A DNA stretch of 64,000 bases from Propionibacteriales bacterium (GCA_026392415.1 JAPLCC010000059.1:124001-188000), one strand, 5' to 3'. Counted from the stretch's first letter, positions 41,390 to 50,192 are shown. Translations and numbers: made by a program. The notes: generated by a model from the sequence alone, not told the origin.

Positions 41390-42845
41390 CGAGCTGCTTC
41401 TCCGCCTTGTCCGTACGACGGAACGACGTCAGCTCGATCGCGGGACGGAACCGCTGCCGCGCGATCGCGTGCGGGTAGGTGAACTCGCGAAGGCCGTCGG
41501 CGCCGTGGATCCGCCCGAAACCGGACTGCCCGACACCACCGAACGGGAGGGTCGGGATGCCCGCGAAGGAGATCACGCTGTTGACGGCAGTCATGCCGGC
41601 GCGGAGCTGCTCGGCGATCGCCATGCCGTTGTCCTTGGAGAACACGGTCGAGCCGAGAGCGAAGGGTGTCCCGTTGGCCAGCCTGATCGCCTCGTCCATG
41701 TTCTTGACCCGGGTCACCGTGACGGTCGGGCCGAAGGTCTCCTCCTGGATGGCCGAGGAGTCCTCCGGAACATCGACGAGCACGGTGGGCTGCACGTAAC
41801 GGGCACCCTCGGGCACGGGTCCGCCGACGACCGCCCGGCCGCCCCGAGCGATGGCGTCGTCGATGTGGCGCCGGATGATCTCGACCTGCGACGGCATCGT
41901 GATCGGTCCGAGCTGGCCGCCCGGCTCGGCCTTGACGTCCTTGGCCGCAGTGACCAGTTGCTCGAGGAAGCTGTCGTAGACCCGGTCGTGGACGTAGACC
42001 CGCTCGACTCCGGCACAGGTCTGTCCGGCGTTGCCGCACGCGCCCCAGAGGGCCGAATCGACCGCTTCGGCGATGTCCGCGTCCGCGTCGACGAGCATGG
42101 CGTCCTTGCCACCGGCCTCGATCACGACGGGCGTCAGGCTGGCTGCTGCCGCAGCCATCACGCGCTTGCCGGTAGCGGTCGAACCGGTGAAGGCGATCTT
42201 GTCCACGCCCGAGGTGGTCAGCGCGGCCCCGGTCTCGCCGTACCCGGTGACGACCTGGAAGACCCCGAGGCCGACGGCCTCCTTGAAGGTCGCCGCGAGC
42301 CACTCACCGATGCCGGGGGTGAACTCGGAGGGCTTGAACACCACGCCGTTGCCCGCGGCCAGGGCGTAGGCGATGGAGCCCATCGGGGTGAAGACGGGGT
42401 AGTTCCAGGGGCCGATGACCCCGATGACGCCGAGGGGGCGGTATTCGATCGTCGCGGCCTGGTTGACCATCAAGAGACCCGGCGAGACCATCCGGCGCTT
42501 GAGCACCTTCTCGGCGTGGCTCCCGGCCCACGCGAGGTGGTCGATCTCGAGCGCGGCCTCGAGCAGGGCGTCACCGTGGGGCTTGCCGTTCTCACGGGAC
42601 ATCAGGGCTGCCAGCTCGTCGAGACGACGGGCGATGACCTTGCGCCACGCGGCCAGCGCCTTCTTGCGGCCGTCGAAGCCGAGGGCGCGCCAGCGCTCCG
42701 CTTCCTTGCGCACGCTGTCGACGACCGCCTGGACGTCAGCGGCGTCGTGAATGGGATGCGTGCCGACGACCTCACCGTTGGCGGGATTCAGCGACGTGAA
42801 GGTCGCTGACGAGGTCTCTGCGGGCGCGGTCTCGGTACTGGTCAC
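41349..42845 (-). CDS. NAD(P)-dependent aldehyde dehydrogenase
   Basis: A 498-residue ALDH-superfamily enzyme oxidising aldehydes to acids. NAD-binding 'GPWNYP' (near 145) and 'FTGSTATGK', general base Glu243 in 'IEAGGKDA', nucleophile Cys277 in 'NAGQTCAG', and 'EETFGPTVTV'. The C-terminal 30 residues are basic. The sequence resembles coniferyl/acyl-aldehyde dehydrogenases; the substrate is not determined. ATG start at 42845. Nearby oxidoreductases (frameshifted MDR and AdhP) point to alcohol or aldehyde metabolism in this neighbourhood. Confidence 0.93.
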   Translation of the reverse strand: MTSTETAPAETSSATFTSLNPANGEVVGTHPIHDAADVQAVVDSVRKEAERWRALGFDGRKKALAAWRKVIARRLDELAALMSRENGKPHGDALLEAALEIDHLAWAGSHAEKVLKRRMVSPGLLMVNQAATIEYRPLGVIGVIGPWNYPVFTPMGSIAYALAAGNGVVFKPSEFTPGIGEWLAATFKEAVGLGVFQVVTGYGETGAALTTSGVDKIAFTGSTATGKRVMAAAAASLTPVVIEAGGKDAMLVDADADIAEAVDSALWGACGNAGQTCAGVERVYVHDRVYDSFLEQLVTAAKDVKAEPGGQLGPITMPSQVEIIRRHIDDAIARGGRAVVGGPVPEGARYVQPTVLVDVPEDSSAIQEETFGPTVTVTRVKNMDEAIRLANGTPFALGSTVFSKDNGMAIAEQLRAGMTAVNSVISFAGIPTLPFGGVGQSGFGRIHGADGLREFTYPHAIARQRFRPAIELTSFRRTDKAEKQLVTIVQKLYGRGKK

Positions 42846-42883
42846 CCTTTGAATCTACTGCCGTTGCCGGAACGGCGAAACGT

Positions 42884-42991
42884 TCACAGGAACAAAACAA
42901 CCAGCACGAGGTGGGCCGCAACCACAACGGCGGCGACCACGAATCGGCCCCAGGTCAGCCACGCGACGACGTCGAACAGGTCGACCGCGTC
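42884..42991 (-). other. In-frame hydrophobic coding-like extension after matrixin stop
   Basis: Immediately after the matrixin TGA (42994-42992) the same frame stays open for 35 codons to a second TGA at 42886-42884. It encodes a short polar start (DAVDLFDVV), then a clear membrane helix (WLTWGRFVVAAVVVAAHLV and on). No ATG or GTG lies before the helix. It may be a readthrough domain, a small protein with a rare start codon, or a remnant of a longer gene. Confidence 0.4.
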
Positions 42992-43741
42992 TCAGGCGCA
43001 GGTCCCCTTTCCGAGCTCGACCAGGCCGTTGAGGTCGCCCCGGCCGAAGCCGAGCTGCCCGACGTTGTCAGCGAACATCAGCTCGGCCGGGGAGTCGACG
43101 TGGTCCAGGCCGACGAGGTGGCCGAGCTCGTGCAGCAGGATCGCGCGCTGGTAGTCCTCACCGTCGCGCTCGTCCTCCAGGTCGTCGAAGGACTCGATGT
43201 CGAGGGTGACGCCACCGGTCACGAAACGCAGTCGACCGTCGTTGCCCGATCGGGCCGCCGAGCCCCCGAGACCGGCCACGTCGCCCTCCAGCTGGTCGAC
43301 CTCGGACTCGGTCGCCCACGAGATCAGCACCGGTTCGCGACCTCCCATCGGCACGAAGGCCCCCGACCACCTCGGACGTCGATCGGTGCGGCCGCCGTAC
43401 TCGAAGCGCAAGCCGGTGACGGCAGACACCTCGGCGACGGCGTCCGCCACGAAGGCCTCCGTCTCGCCGGCCCCGTCGGGCGCGCCGTCCGGATTGATCT
43501 CGTAGCGGATCTCCCGACACGGGTCCCACGCCACCGGCGCGTCCTCGTCACCGGGCTGGTGCTCCAGGAAGGCATACACGCCGCCCGGCGGGACGTCGGC
43601 CGGCGCACCCAGCGGGTCGCCGCCCAACCCGAGCAGCCGACGGAGCGCACTGGTCTCGCTGCCGGGAGCGAACAGCACGATGCCGACGAACAGGAGGGTG
43701 CTGATCACGAAGACCAGCCCCGATCGCCACCGCTCGCGCAT
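42992..43741 (-). CDS. Membrane-tethered matrixin-like metalloprotease
   Basis: A 249-residue zinc protease with an N-terminal helix (about 8-25, uncleaved anchor likely), a linker and a catalytic domain with 'HELGHLVGLDH' (His204, Glu205, His208, His214) and a Met-turn Met222 in 'SPAELMF'. All catalytic residues of the metzincin/matrixin clan are present. 'WDPCREIRYEIN' at about residue 72 is the usual first strand. Only two Cys (75 and 248) are present. Substrate unknown. Its 3' side has the in-frame hydrophobic extension described separately. Confidence 0.87.
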   Translation of the reverse strand: MRERWRSGLVFVISTLLFVGIVLFAPGSETSALRRLLGLGGDPLGAPADVPPGGVYAFLEHQPGDEDAPVAWDPCREIRYEINPDGAPDGAGETEAFVADAVAEVSAVTGLRFEYGGRTDRRPRWSGAFVPMGGREPVLISWATESEVDQLEGDVAGLGGSAARSGNDGRLRFVTGGVTLDIESFDDLEDERDGEDYQRAILLHELGHLVGLDHVDSPAELMFADNVGQLGFGRGDLNGLVELGKGTCA

Positions 43742-43880
43742 GGACCGAGGGTAGGCCGCCGGGCCAGCCCACCCCCGTCTCAGGGGCGGGTCAGGGTCGA
43801 TCCCGATGTGCCCGGCGCCGCCCGCCCCCTAGCGTCGAAGGGCTGGCGGGAACACCGGCCGCCCAACCCCCGAGGGAGCC

Positions 43881-44865
43881 ATGAAGGCACTGCTGCAGGA
43901 CACCTACGGAACGTCTGACGTGCTCCGACTCGACGAGATCGCACGGCCCGAACCGGGGCCGGGCGAGGTGCTCGTCCGGATCGCGGCGGCGTCGATCAAC
44001 GCCGCCGACTGGCACATCATGCGGGGCGAGCCCAGGATCGCCCGGCTCATGGACCGCAGCATGTTCGGCCGCAAGGGGCCGCGAGAACCCGTCCGCGGTC
44101 GCGACTTCGCCGGCACCATCGAAGTCGTCGGGCCCGGCGTCACCGGTTGGCGGGTCGGAGACCAGGTGCTGGGCGAGGACGACGCGACGCTGGCGGAGTT
44201 CGCAGTCGTCCCGCACGCCTGTCTGGCGCGCAAGCCGGAGGCACTGTCGTTCGAGGACGCGGCCGCGCTGCCCCTGGCGGCGGGCACCGCCGATCTCTGC
44301 CTCACCCGGGGCGAGGTCGCGGCCGGGCACCACGTTCTCGTCATCGGAGCATCCGGCGGCGTCGGCACGTTCGCCGTCCAGCTCGCAGCCGTTCGCGGCG
44401 CCATAGTCACCGGCGTGTGTCGCACCCGCAACATCGACCTCGTGACGTCCCTGGGAGCCAAGGAGGTCATCGACTACACCCGCGACGACTTCACCCGGAC
44501 CGGGACGTCGTACGACGTCGTCGTGGACCTGGTCGGCAACCGGCGGCTGCGGGACCTGCGCCGCATCGTCGCGCCGGGGGGCCGGCTGGTGCTGTCGGGT
44601 GGCGGCAACCCCGGCGAGGGCAGGTTCGTCGGCCCGATCGGCCTGATGGCCAAGGGGTGGGCTCTTCGGACGCCTCCTCGGCCTGCGCGTGCAGATCCCC
44701 ATGGCCACGCCGGATGCGGAGCGGCTCACCGTGCTCGCCGCGATGGCCGCGCGCGGCGAGATCCACGCCGTGATCGACCGCACCTATCCGCTCGCGGACG
44801 CCGCAGACGCGCTGCGGCACCTCGAGGTCGAACACGCCCGCGGCAAGATCGTCGTCACGATCTGA
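43881..44865 (+). pseudogene. Zinc-independent MDR oxidoreductase with a frameshift
   Basis: NADPH-dependent MDR-superfamily gene (quinone oxidoreductase-like). From ATG 43881 (GAGGGAG upstream) it encodes the GroES-like domain ('RGRDFAGTIEVVGPGV') and the Rossmann fold ('VIGASGGVGTFAVQLA', 'SLGAKEVIDYT') to 'GLMAKG' near 44657. One extra base within 44655-44661 (GGGGTGGG run) then changes frame. The true C-terminus continues in the next frame as 'LFGRLLGLRVQIP ... ARGKIVVTI' and stops at 44865. Codon use is normal on both sides, so the lesion is recent or a sequencing error. A +1 slip would give a normal-length protein of about 327 residues. Confidence 0.82.
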
Positions 44866-44933
44866 GCTCAGGCGCAACTGGCGCGCAACGTGGATCTTCC
44901 TAGGTTGGTGACTCCCCCACAAGGAGAGTCGCC

Positions 44934-45947
44934 ATGAAGGCAGCAGTCGTTCACGATTTCACCAAGTCGCTCAACCTCGAAGACCGCCCGAAGCCCCAGC
45001 CGGGTGCGGGGGAAGTCCTGGTCAAGGTCGAGACGGCTGGCCTGTGCCACACCGACATCCACGCTGCCCACGGCGACTGGCCGGTCAAGCCCACTCCCCC
45101 GTTCGTCCCCGGCCACGAAGGTGTGGGGATCGTCGAACAGGTCGGACCGGGCGTCACCGCACCACAGGTGGGCGACCGGGTCGCCATGCCCTGGCTCGGC
45201 AGTGCTTGCGGGACCTGTGAGTTCTGCGTCGACGGATGGGAGACCCTGTGCGAGAAGCAGGTCAACACCGGCTACTCCATCGACGGCTCCTACGCCGAGT
45301 ACGCCGTGGCGAACGCGGCGTACGTCGCCCTCGTACCCGACGCGGTCGACCCGCTGGACGCGGCCGTGCTCACCTGCGCGGGCGTGACGACGTACAAGGC
45401 AGTGAAGCTGTCCGGCGCGCGCCCCAGCCAGCTGGTGGCGGTCTTCGGGATCGGAGGTCTCGGACACCTCGCGCTGCAGTACGCCAAGATCAGCGGCGCC
45501 ACCGTGGTCGCCGTCGACATCAGTGACGAGAAGCTCGAGCTCGCCCGGGAACTGGGCGCCGACCACGCCGTCAACGCGCTCACCGAGGACCCGATCGCCG
45601 CGATCCAGGCGCTCGGCGGCGCACACTCCGCGATCTCGGTGGCCGTCGCCCCCAAGGCGTTCGAGCAGGCCTTCAGCTCCTTGCGACGAGGCGGCACGCT
45701 GGTCTTCGTCGCCCTGCCTGCCGACAACTTCGTGAGCCTGCCCATCTTCGAGACCGTGCTGAGGGGCATCAAGATCCTCGGCTCGATCGTCGGCACCCGA
45801 AAGGACCTCGCCGAGGTCTACGCGATCCACGCCCAGGGTCGCACCCGGGTGATCCGGGAGACCCGCAAGCTCGACGAGGTCAACGAGTGCTTCGAAGAGG
45901 TCGAGAAGGGCCAGGTCAAGGCCCGCATCGTCTTCGACCTTCGCTGA
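44934..45947 (+). CDS. adhP: Zinc alcohol dehydrogenase AdhP
   Basis: A 337-residue NAD-dependent alcohol dehydrogenase. Catalytic zinc ligands Cys38 (GLCHTD), His61/Glu62 (GHEG) and Cys148 (LTCAG); structural zinc Cys92, Cys95, Cys98 and Cys106; nucleotide loop GIGGLGHLA (172-180). AdhP-type enzymes convert ethanol and other primary alcohols to aldehydes. AAGGAG 8 nt before ATG 44934 is a strong ribosome site. A possible promoter is CTGGCG-17 nt-TAGGTT (44878-44906). The aldehyde dehydrogenase 2 kb away could take its product. Confidence 0.94.
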   Translation: MKAAVVHDFTKSLNLEDRPKPQPGAGEVLVKVETAGLCHTDIHAAHGDWPVKPTPPFVPGHEGVGIVEQVGPGVTAPQVGDRVAMPWLGSACGTCEFCVDGWETLCEKQVNTGYSIDGSYAEYAVANAAYVALVPDAVDPLDAAVLTCAGVTTYKAVKLSGARPSQLVAVFGIGGLGHLALQYAKISGATVVAVDISDEKLELARELGADHAVNALTEDPIAAIQALGGAHSAISVAVAPKAFEQAFSSLRRGGTLVFVALPADNFVSLPIFETVLRGIKILGSIVGTRKDLAEVYAIHAQGRTRVIRETRKLDEVNECFEEVEKGQVKARIVFDLR

Positions 45948-45972
45948 CGCGCACCACCGCGAGCTGCGCTGG

Positions 45973-46725
45973 TCAGCGACCGGTCCAGCGCGGCTCGCGG
46001 CGCTCGAAGAACGCGGCCACTCCCTCGGCGACGTCGGTCGAGGCGAGCAGACGTGCGAGCGCCGCATGGCTGGCGGCCCAGACCTTCGCCTCGTCACCGT
46101 GGATCTCGCGGCGCGCCAGGGTCAGTGCTTCGCGGGTGGCCAGCGGAGCGTTGCCGCAGATGGTGGCGGCCAGGCCGAGCGCGATGTCGAACGCCAGGCC
46201 GGGCTCGACCAGGCGGTTGACGAAGCCCAGACGCTCTGCCCGTTCGGCGTCGAGCGACTCACCGGTCAGCAGCATCTCGAGGGCGACGTTGGGCGGCAAC
46301 AACCGCGGCGCCCGGAAGACGCCGCCGAAGTCGGCGAGCAGTCCGCGCTTGACCTCGGGGAAGCCGAAGGACGCCGTACGCGACGCGACCACGAGGTCGC
46401 AGCTCAACACCAGTTCGAAGCCGCCACCGAGGGCGTAGCCCTCGACCGCGGCGATCAGGGGCTTGGTCCGCACCCGCGAGGTGAGCCCGGCATGGCCACC
46501 GCGTTCGGTCGGCTCACCCGGCCCCTCGGCGAGATCCGCGCCGGCGCAGAAGACGGCCGGCCCGCCGGTGAGGACGCCGCACCAGAGGTCGTCGTCGTCC
46601 TCGAGCAGGTTGAGCGCCTCGTCGAGCCCGTGGGTGAGGTCGGCGTTGATCGCATTGCGCTTGGCCGGACGGTTGAGCCCGATCACGAGCGTGCGCTCGA
46701 CGCGGAGGGTCTGGACGGCCGTCAT
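45973..46725 (-). CDS. Enoyl-CoA hydratase/isomerase (crotonase) family protein
   Basis: A 250-residue crotonase-fold enzyme. It shows 'LNRPAKRNAIN', oxyanion-hole regions 'FCAGADLAE' and 'EGYALGGGFELVLSCDLVVA', and the helix after 'FGFPEVKRGL'. One of the two usual catalytic Glu positions (in 'FPEV') is present, and the other region reads 'GGGFEL', compatible with hydratase or isomerase activity. Likely in fatty-acid or aromatic acyl-CoA breakdown. ATG 46725; its 3' end is 25 bp from the adhP stop (convergent). Confidence 0.9.
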   Translation of the reverse strand: MTAVQTLRVERTLVIGLNRPAKRNAINADLTHGLDEALNLLEDDDDLWCGVLTGGPAVFCAGADLAEGPGEPTERGGHAGLTSRVRTKPLIAAVEGYALGGGFELVLSCDLVVASRTASFGFPEVKRGLLADFGGVFRAPRLLPPNVALEMLLTGESLDAERAERLGFVNRLVEPGLAFDIALGLAATICGNAPLATREALTLARREIHGDEAKVWAASHAALARLLASTDVAEGVAAFFERREPRWTGR

Positions 46726-46733
46726 GTGCCCAT

Positions 46734-47129
46734 CTAAGCCCCCGGCCGGTCCACCTGGTCAACGAGTCGCTGCGGCGCCTGCAGGCAGTAGGAGTCGGTG
46801 AGCAGCTCCTCGAGCTCGTCCCAGTCGGTGTCGTCGTCGATCAACATCCCGACGACGTTGCCGCCCCACTCGCCCTTGAAGTACGGCGCACCCAGGTGCT
46901 GGAACGCCATCACCTCCTCCGGCTCGGCGCGGAAGACGATCCGGAACAGCTGGTCCTCGCCACCGAAGATGTGCGCCACGGTCGCGGTCGACCCGCCGAC
47001 GCGCCAGCGCACGCCGGTCCACGCGTCCTCCTCGCGGCACTCCGGCAACCGCGCAAGGCTCACCCGCAGACGGGCGACGTAGGCCTCGGGCACATCGGGG
47101 CGTTTCGGCACGGATGGAATTTCCCACAC
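46734..47129 (-). CDS. MmcQ/YjbR-family protein
   Basis: A 131-residue small protein of the MmcQ/YjbR (CyaY-like, DNA-binding fold) family, with 'LARLPECREEDAWTGVRWRVGG', 'EDQLFRIVFRA', 'GAPYFKGEWGGNVVGM' in short conserved blocks and a C-terminal 'ELLTDSYCLQAP' helix. No enzymatic function is established for the family. GTG 47129 is chosen because the longer open frame upstream reads into the repeat island and encodes only repeats. The stop lies 8 bp before the crotonase start. Confidence 0.82.
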   Translation of the reverse strand: MWEIPSVPKRPDVPEAYVARLRVSLARLPECREEDAWTGVRWRVGGSTATVAHIFGGEDQLFRIVFRAEPEEVMAFQHLGAPYFKGEWGGNVVGMLIDDDTDWDELEELLTDSYCLQAPQRLVDQVDRPGA

Positions 47130-47145
47130 CCCACCGACACCCCTA

Positions 47146-47283
47146 CCGCCGAATAGGGACTTTGTTCCGCCGAATGGGGGTCTTGTCCCCCCGACTGGGG
47201 ACTTTGTCCGCCGACGGCCGAACAAACTGACAACTCGGCCGGACAAAACCCCTACTCGCGGGGACAAGGCCCCCATTCGGCGA
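47146..47283. repeat. Direct/inverted repeat island forming a long imperfect hairpin
   Basis: In the 208-bp gap before the sigma factor gene, units with consensus CCGCCGAATRGGGRYTTTGTC occur directly at 47146, 47167 and 47189 (21-22 bp apart) and inverted at about 47239-47260 and 47257-47283. The unit at 47168-47190 pairs with 47260-47282 in 22 of 23 positions, and the remaining pair can be G-U. Inside, CGGCCGA (47215-47221) and TCGGCCG (47235-47241) pair perfectly around a 13-nt loop. No gene is seen here. Confidence 0.85.
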
Positions 47284-47337
47284 GGGGCGACAACCATTCC
47301 GAGCAGCCAGCCCGTCCTGAGGGGTGGAGGTGACGCG

Positions 47338-47871
47338 ATGCGCGAGGCTGTGCCAGTGCTCGTCAACGAGGAGACCAGCGGGGCGCCGACGTTCGAGGAG
47401 TACGTCGCTGCCCGCAGCCAGGCGCTCTGGCGCAGCGCGTGGCTGCTGACCGGGGACCGCCACAAGGCCGAGGACCTCGTCCAGACGGCGCTGATGAAGT
47501 GCTGGCGGCGCTGGGACCGGATCGCCGATGCCGGCGCCGTCGAGTCCTACGTCCGCAGGACCATGCTGACGACCTACACCGACTGGTGGCGCCGGCGCTG
47601 GAACGGCGAGGTCCCCACGGGCACCCTGCCCGACCGGCCCTCCAGTCACCTCGAGGTCGGCCACGACGCCGGCGTCCGCCAGGACGTCCTGGTAGCCCTC
47701 GCCCAGCTGCCGCGCGGACAACGCGCGGTCGTCGTCCTCCGGTTCTTCGACGACCTCACCGAGGCCCAGACCGCTGCGGCGCTGGGCATCAGCGCCGGCA
47801 CGGTGAAGAGCCAGACCTCGCGCGCCCTGCGTGCGCTCCGCACATCCGGACTTCTGGAGGAGACCCCATGA
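47338..47871 (+). CDS. SigE-family ECF RNA polymerase sigma factor
   Basis: A 177-residue sigma-70 factor of the actinobacterial SigE family (SigE/SCO-type ECF). Region 2 (about 20-85) shows 'WRSAWLLTGDRHKAEDLVQTAL' split into two helices and 'WRRWDR'. Region 4 (about 115-170) shows 'ALAQLPRGQRAVVVLRFFDDLTEAQTAAALGISAGTVKSQTSRAL' in conserved blocks. GGAGG 7 nt before ATG 47338 decides the start. The stop overlaps the ATG of the membrane protein gene (ATGA), so the two are a unit. The repeat island lies directly upstream. Confidence 0.92.
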   Translation: MREAVPVLVNEETSGAPTFEEYVAARSQALWRSAWLLTGDRHKAEDLVQTALMKCWRRWDRIADAGAVESYVRRTMLTTYTDWWRRRWNGEVPTGTLPDRPSSHLEVGHDAGVRQDVLVALAQLPRGQRAVVVLRFFDDLTEAQTAAALGISAGTVKSQTSRALRALRTSGLLEETP

Positions 47872-48914
47872 CCGACCACGAGAACCAGCTGCGCGGCCTG
47901 CTGCACGCCGCGGTCCCCGACGACGCCTCGAGCCTCGACCCCAAGGCAGTCAGCGCTGCTGCTCGCCGCGCACGGCACCGCAATCGCCTCGTCGTGCTGG
48001 GCGCCTCCGCGGCGACCGTCGCCCTCGTCGGTGTCGCGGGCGTCATCGCGACGTCAGGGCCCGACAAGGACCGGGCCGCCGAGGAGCCCACCACCACCGC
48101 GCCGTACGACGCGCCGGCGTGCCCGGCGACGCTGCCCGAGCTCGAGGACGCCAACACGACCACCGGCAGCCTCGACGGAGTGGTCAGCATCCGGCTCTGC
48201 CCGGACCTCGCGCCGGAAGGCATGACGAACGTGATGTCCGCGGAGGATCAGCAAGCGGTCCGCGCCGGCATGGACGCCCTCGTGTTCGACATCGACAGCT
48301 TCCGCGCAGAGGCGGCGGCCCTGCCCGTCGGCATTGACGACTTCTGCGCCAGTGCGCTGATCCTCAACAACCGGCAGTCGTTGCAGTTCACGATCGGCGA
48401 CCGGACAGTCCTGGTCCCGACACCGGCCTGCGGCGAGATCGACGTCGAGGGACGCAAGGTGGACGGCGGCAAACTCGCCACGGCATTCCTGGCGGCTCTT
48501 GACCGCCAACGCGATGAGCTGGACTACGCACGCAACTACACGGGGCCGCTGGCCTGCGGCCAACAGATCCCACCCAGTCCGCCCCGACCGGGCCGTGAGC
48601 AGTTCGTCGGCGCCGTGCTCTGTCCGGCGTACGGCGCGGAGCCGGCTGGCAACGGAACACCCCTCAATGATGAGCAACTGGCCGCCCTCGAAGCCGCCTG
48701 GCAGAACCCGGGCGAGGTCGCCGACGACGTGGACGACACGGGGGCGAACATCTGCACCGAAATCGACGAGTCCGCCTCGCTGCTGGTCGCCACCGACCAC
48801 GGCGACGTCGTCCGCCTCGCAGACACCCCCTGCGGCTGGCTCCACTGGAACAGCTGGCAGCCAGGGGACGGGGCCGCGATTCCCACGACCTTCGAGGCCC
48901 TCGGCCTGGACTGA
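47868..48914 (+). CDS. Single-pass membrane protein paired with sigma factor (candidate anti-sigma)
   Basis: A 348-residue protein from ATG 47868. The N-terminal 38 residues are helical and charged ('LRGLLHAAVPDDASSLDP'), followed by one helix (about 42-62) and an exported domain of about 280 residues with at least six Cys. In SigE-family operons this place is often held by a membrane partner that controls the sigma factor. No zinc HxxxCxxC anti-sigma motif is present in the cytoplasmic part, so an anti-sigma role is inferred from coupling and topology only. Confidence 0.78.
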   Translation: MTDHENQLRGLLHAAVPDDASSLDPKAVSAAARRARHRNRLVVLGASAATVALVGVAGVIATSGPDKDRAAEEPTTTAPYDAPACPATLPELEDANTTTGSLDGVVSIRLCPDLAPEGMTNVMSAEDQQAVRAGMDALVFDIDSFRAEAAALPVGIDDFCASALILNNRQSLQFTIGDRTVLVPTPACGEIDVEGRKVDGGKLATAFLAALDRQRDELDYARNYTGPLACGQQIPPSPPRPGREQFVGAVLCPAYGAEPAGNGTPLNDEQLAALEAAWQNPGEVADDVDDTGANICTEIDESASLLVATDHGDVVRLADTPCGWLHWNSWQPGDGAAIPTTFEALGLD

Positions 48915-48920
48915 CCGGGC

Positions 48921-50192
48921 TCACGCCCCGATCGGGCCGACGTCCTCCGGCTTGCCCTCGAAGTAGCTGTCCAGCACCCACTGGGTACGACGCTCGCCCC
49001 ACCGCGTCAGTCGGTCCTTGCCGCCGGGCAACCGGCCGAGCACGCGGTAGCGCAACGAGTTGAGGGCGAAGAGGTAGCCGTGCGCCCAGGGCGGACGCAT
49101 CGGCAACCCGAGTTCCCGCATGCTCTCGGGGCCGAGGAACACGGTCAGCATCGAGAGCAGTCGCTCCCGTTCGAAGCGGGCACGGAGCGGCTGCAGGCCC
49201 GCCGGAACGCCGGGGTAGGTTCGCTCCGACTGTGACGCGAGGACTGCCTGCGCGAGCTGCGGCCCGGCCTCGCTCATCGGTCCCTGCGCGAGCAGCACGT
49301 GGTAGTCGATCCGGTGGCGCTCCCACTCGTCGTCGACGAGGAAGTCGTCATCGACGCCGATCAGCCAGCCGACGTACTTCCACAGGTGCATGACCGCGCG
49401 CGACTCGTGCTTGTCGATGGGCACGCCCAGCGCCCGCGCGCCGATGAGTAGCACCCCGTCGAACAGCCCGAGTGTGGAGGCCTGGTCGGCCTGGTTGATC
49501 GGGAGGCCCCACGCGGCGGAGTCCCACTTCGGTTCGAAGGCGTGGTTGACCATCGCGTGCATCAGCCGCACGTGCACGGTGAGCCGCCAGCCCTCCCCCG
49601 CCGGCGCACCGTCGCGCGGCGCCACCAACGACCTGGGTTCGGTGAGGCTCGCGCCCCACTTCTGCGTCTCGGCCAGCCGACGCAGCGTGGCGCCGCCGGT
49701 CAGGGCACCGGTCGCGACGAGCAGGTCGGTCGGTCCGCCGAACCGGTAGCCACCCACCAGCGAGAGCTGCAACAGCACGTCCTGTGCGTTCTGCCCGAGT
49801 CGCCGGAAAACGCGGGCGCCTTCCTCGACCAGGTCCCGGTCCAGCCAGGCCGGCTCGGTCTCCACGAGCGAGAAGAACTCGACGAGCGCCGCAGGCGCAT
49901 CCGGGACCGACCCGACGCCGTCGGCCAGCGCCTGCCGGACCTGCTCCATCGTGACCCGGCCCGGAGTGCCTGCTCGCAATCGCATCGCTTCCGCGAGCCT
50001 CGCTGCGGGCTCGTCGCGCTCCATCATGGCCTCGCCGATCCGCAGCAGGAGCTGGTCGTCGACACCCTTCACCCGGCCGACGAGTTTGAGCGGTCGGCCG
50101 AGGCGGCGGTTGCGCTCGCCGCCTGCCATGAAGCGGGACGGGGTGGTGCCCGGGGTCGGTGCCAGGGGGGCGGGGGCTGCCTCTGCGGTCAT
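48921..50192 (-). CDS. MpaB-family oxygenase (DUF2236, latex-clearing-protein-like)
   Basis: A 423-residue member of the DUF2236/MpaB family, heme b proteins that include the rubber oxygenase Lcp. Conserved parts: 'GGYRFGGPTDLL', 'VRLMHAMVNHAFEPKWD' (His residues placed for heme), 'LPINQADQASTLGLF' and 'MHLWKYVGWLIGVD'. No signal peptide is seen from ATG 50192, whereas Lcp is secreted, so an intracellular oxygenase is more likely. Substrate unknown. Divergent from the diguanylate cyclase gene; both starts lie within 77 bp. Confidence 0.85.
   Translation of the reverse strand: MTAEAAPAPLAPTPGTTPSRFMAGGERNRRLGRPLKLVGRVKGVDDQLLLRIGEAMMERDEPAARLAEAMRLRAGTPGRVTMEQVRQALADGVGSVPDAPAALVEFFSLVETEPAWLDRDLVEEGARVFRRLGQNAQDVLLQLSLVGGYRFGGPTDLLVATGALTGGATLRRLAETQKWGASLTEPRSLVAPRDGAPAGEGWRLTVHVRLMHAMVNHAFEPKWDSAAWGLPINQADQASTLGLFDGVLLIGARALGVPIDKHESRAVMHLWKYVGWLIGVDDDFLVDDEWERHRIDYHVLLAQGPMSEAGPQLAQAVLASQSERTYPGVPAGLQPLRARFERERLLSMLTVFLGPESMRELGLPMRPPWAHGYLFALNSLRYRVLGRLPGGKDRLTRWGERRTQWVLDSYFEGKPEDVGPIGA

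Noticed and set aside
47146..47283. CRISPR array
   Set aside because: Units are only 21-22 bp apart without unique spacers, occur in both orientations, and no cas genes are near.
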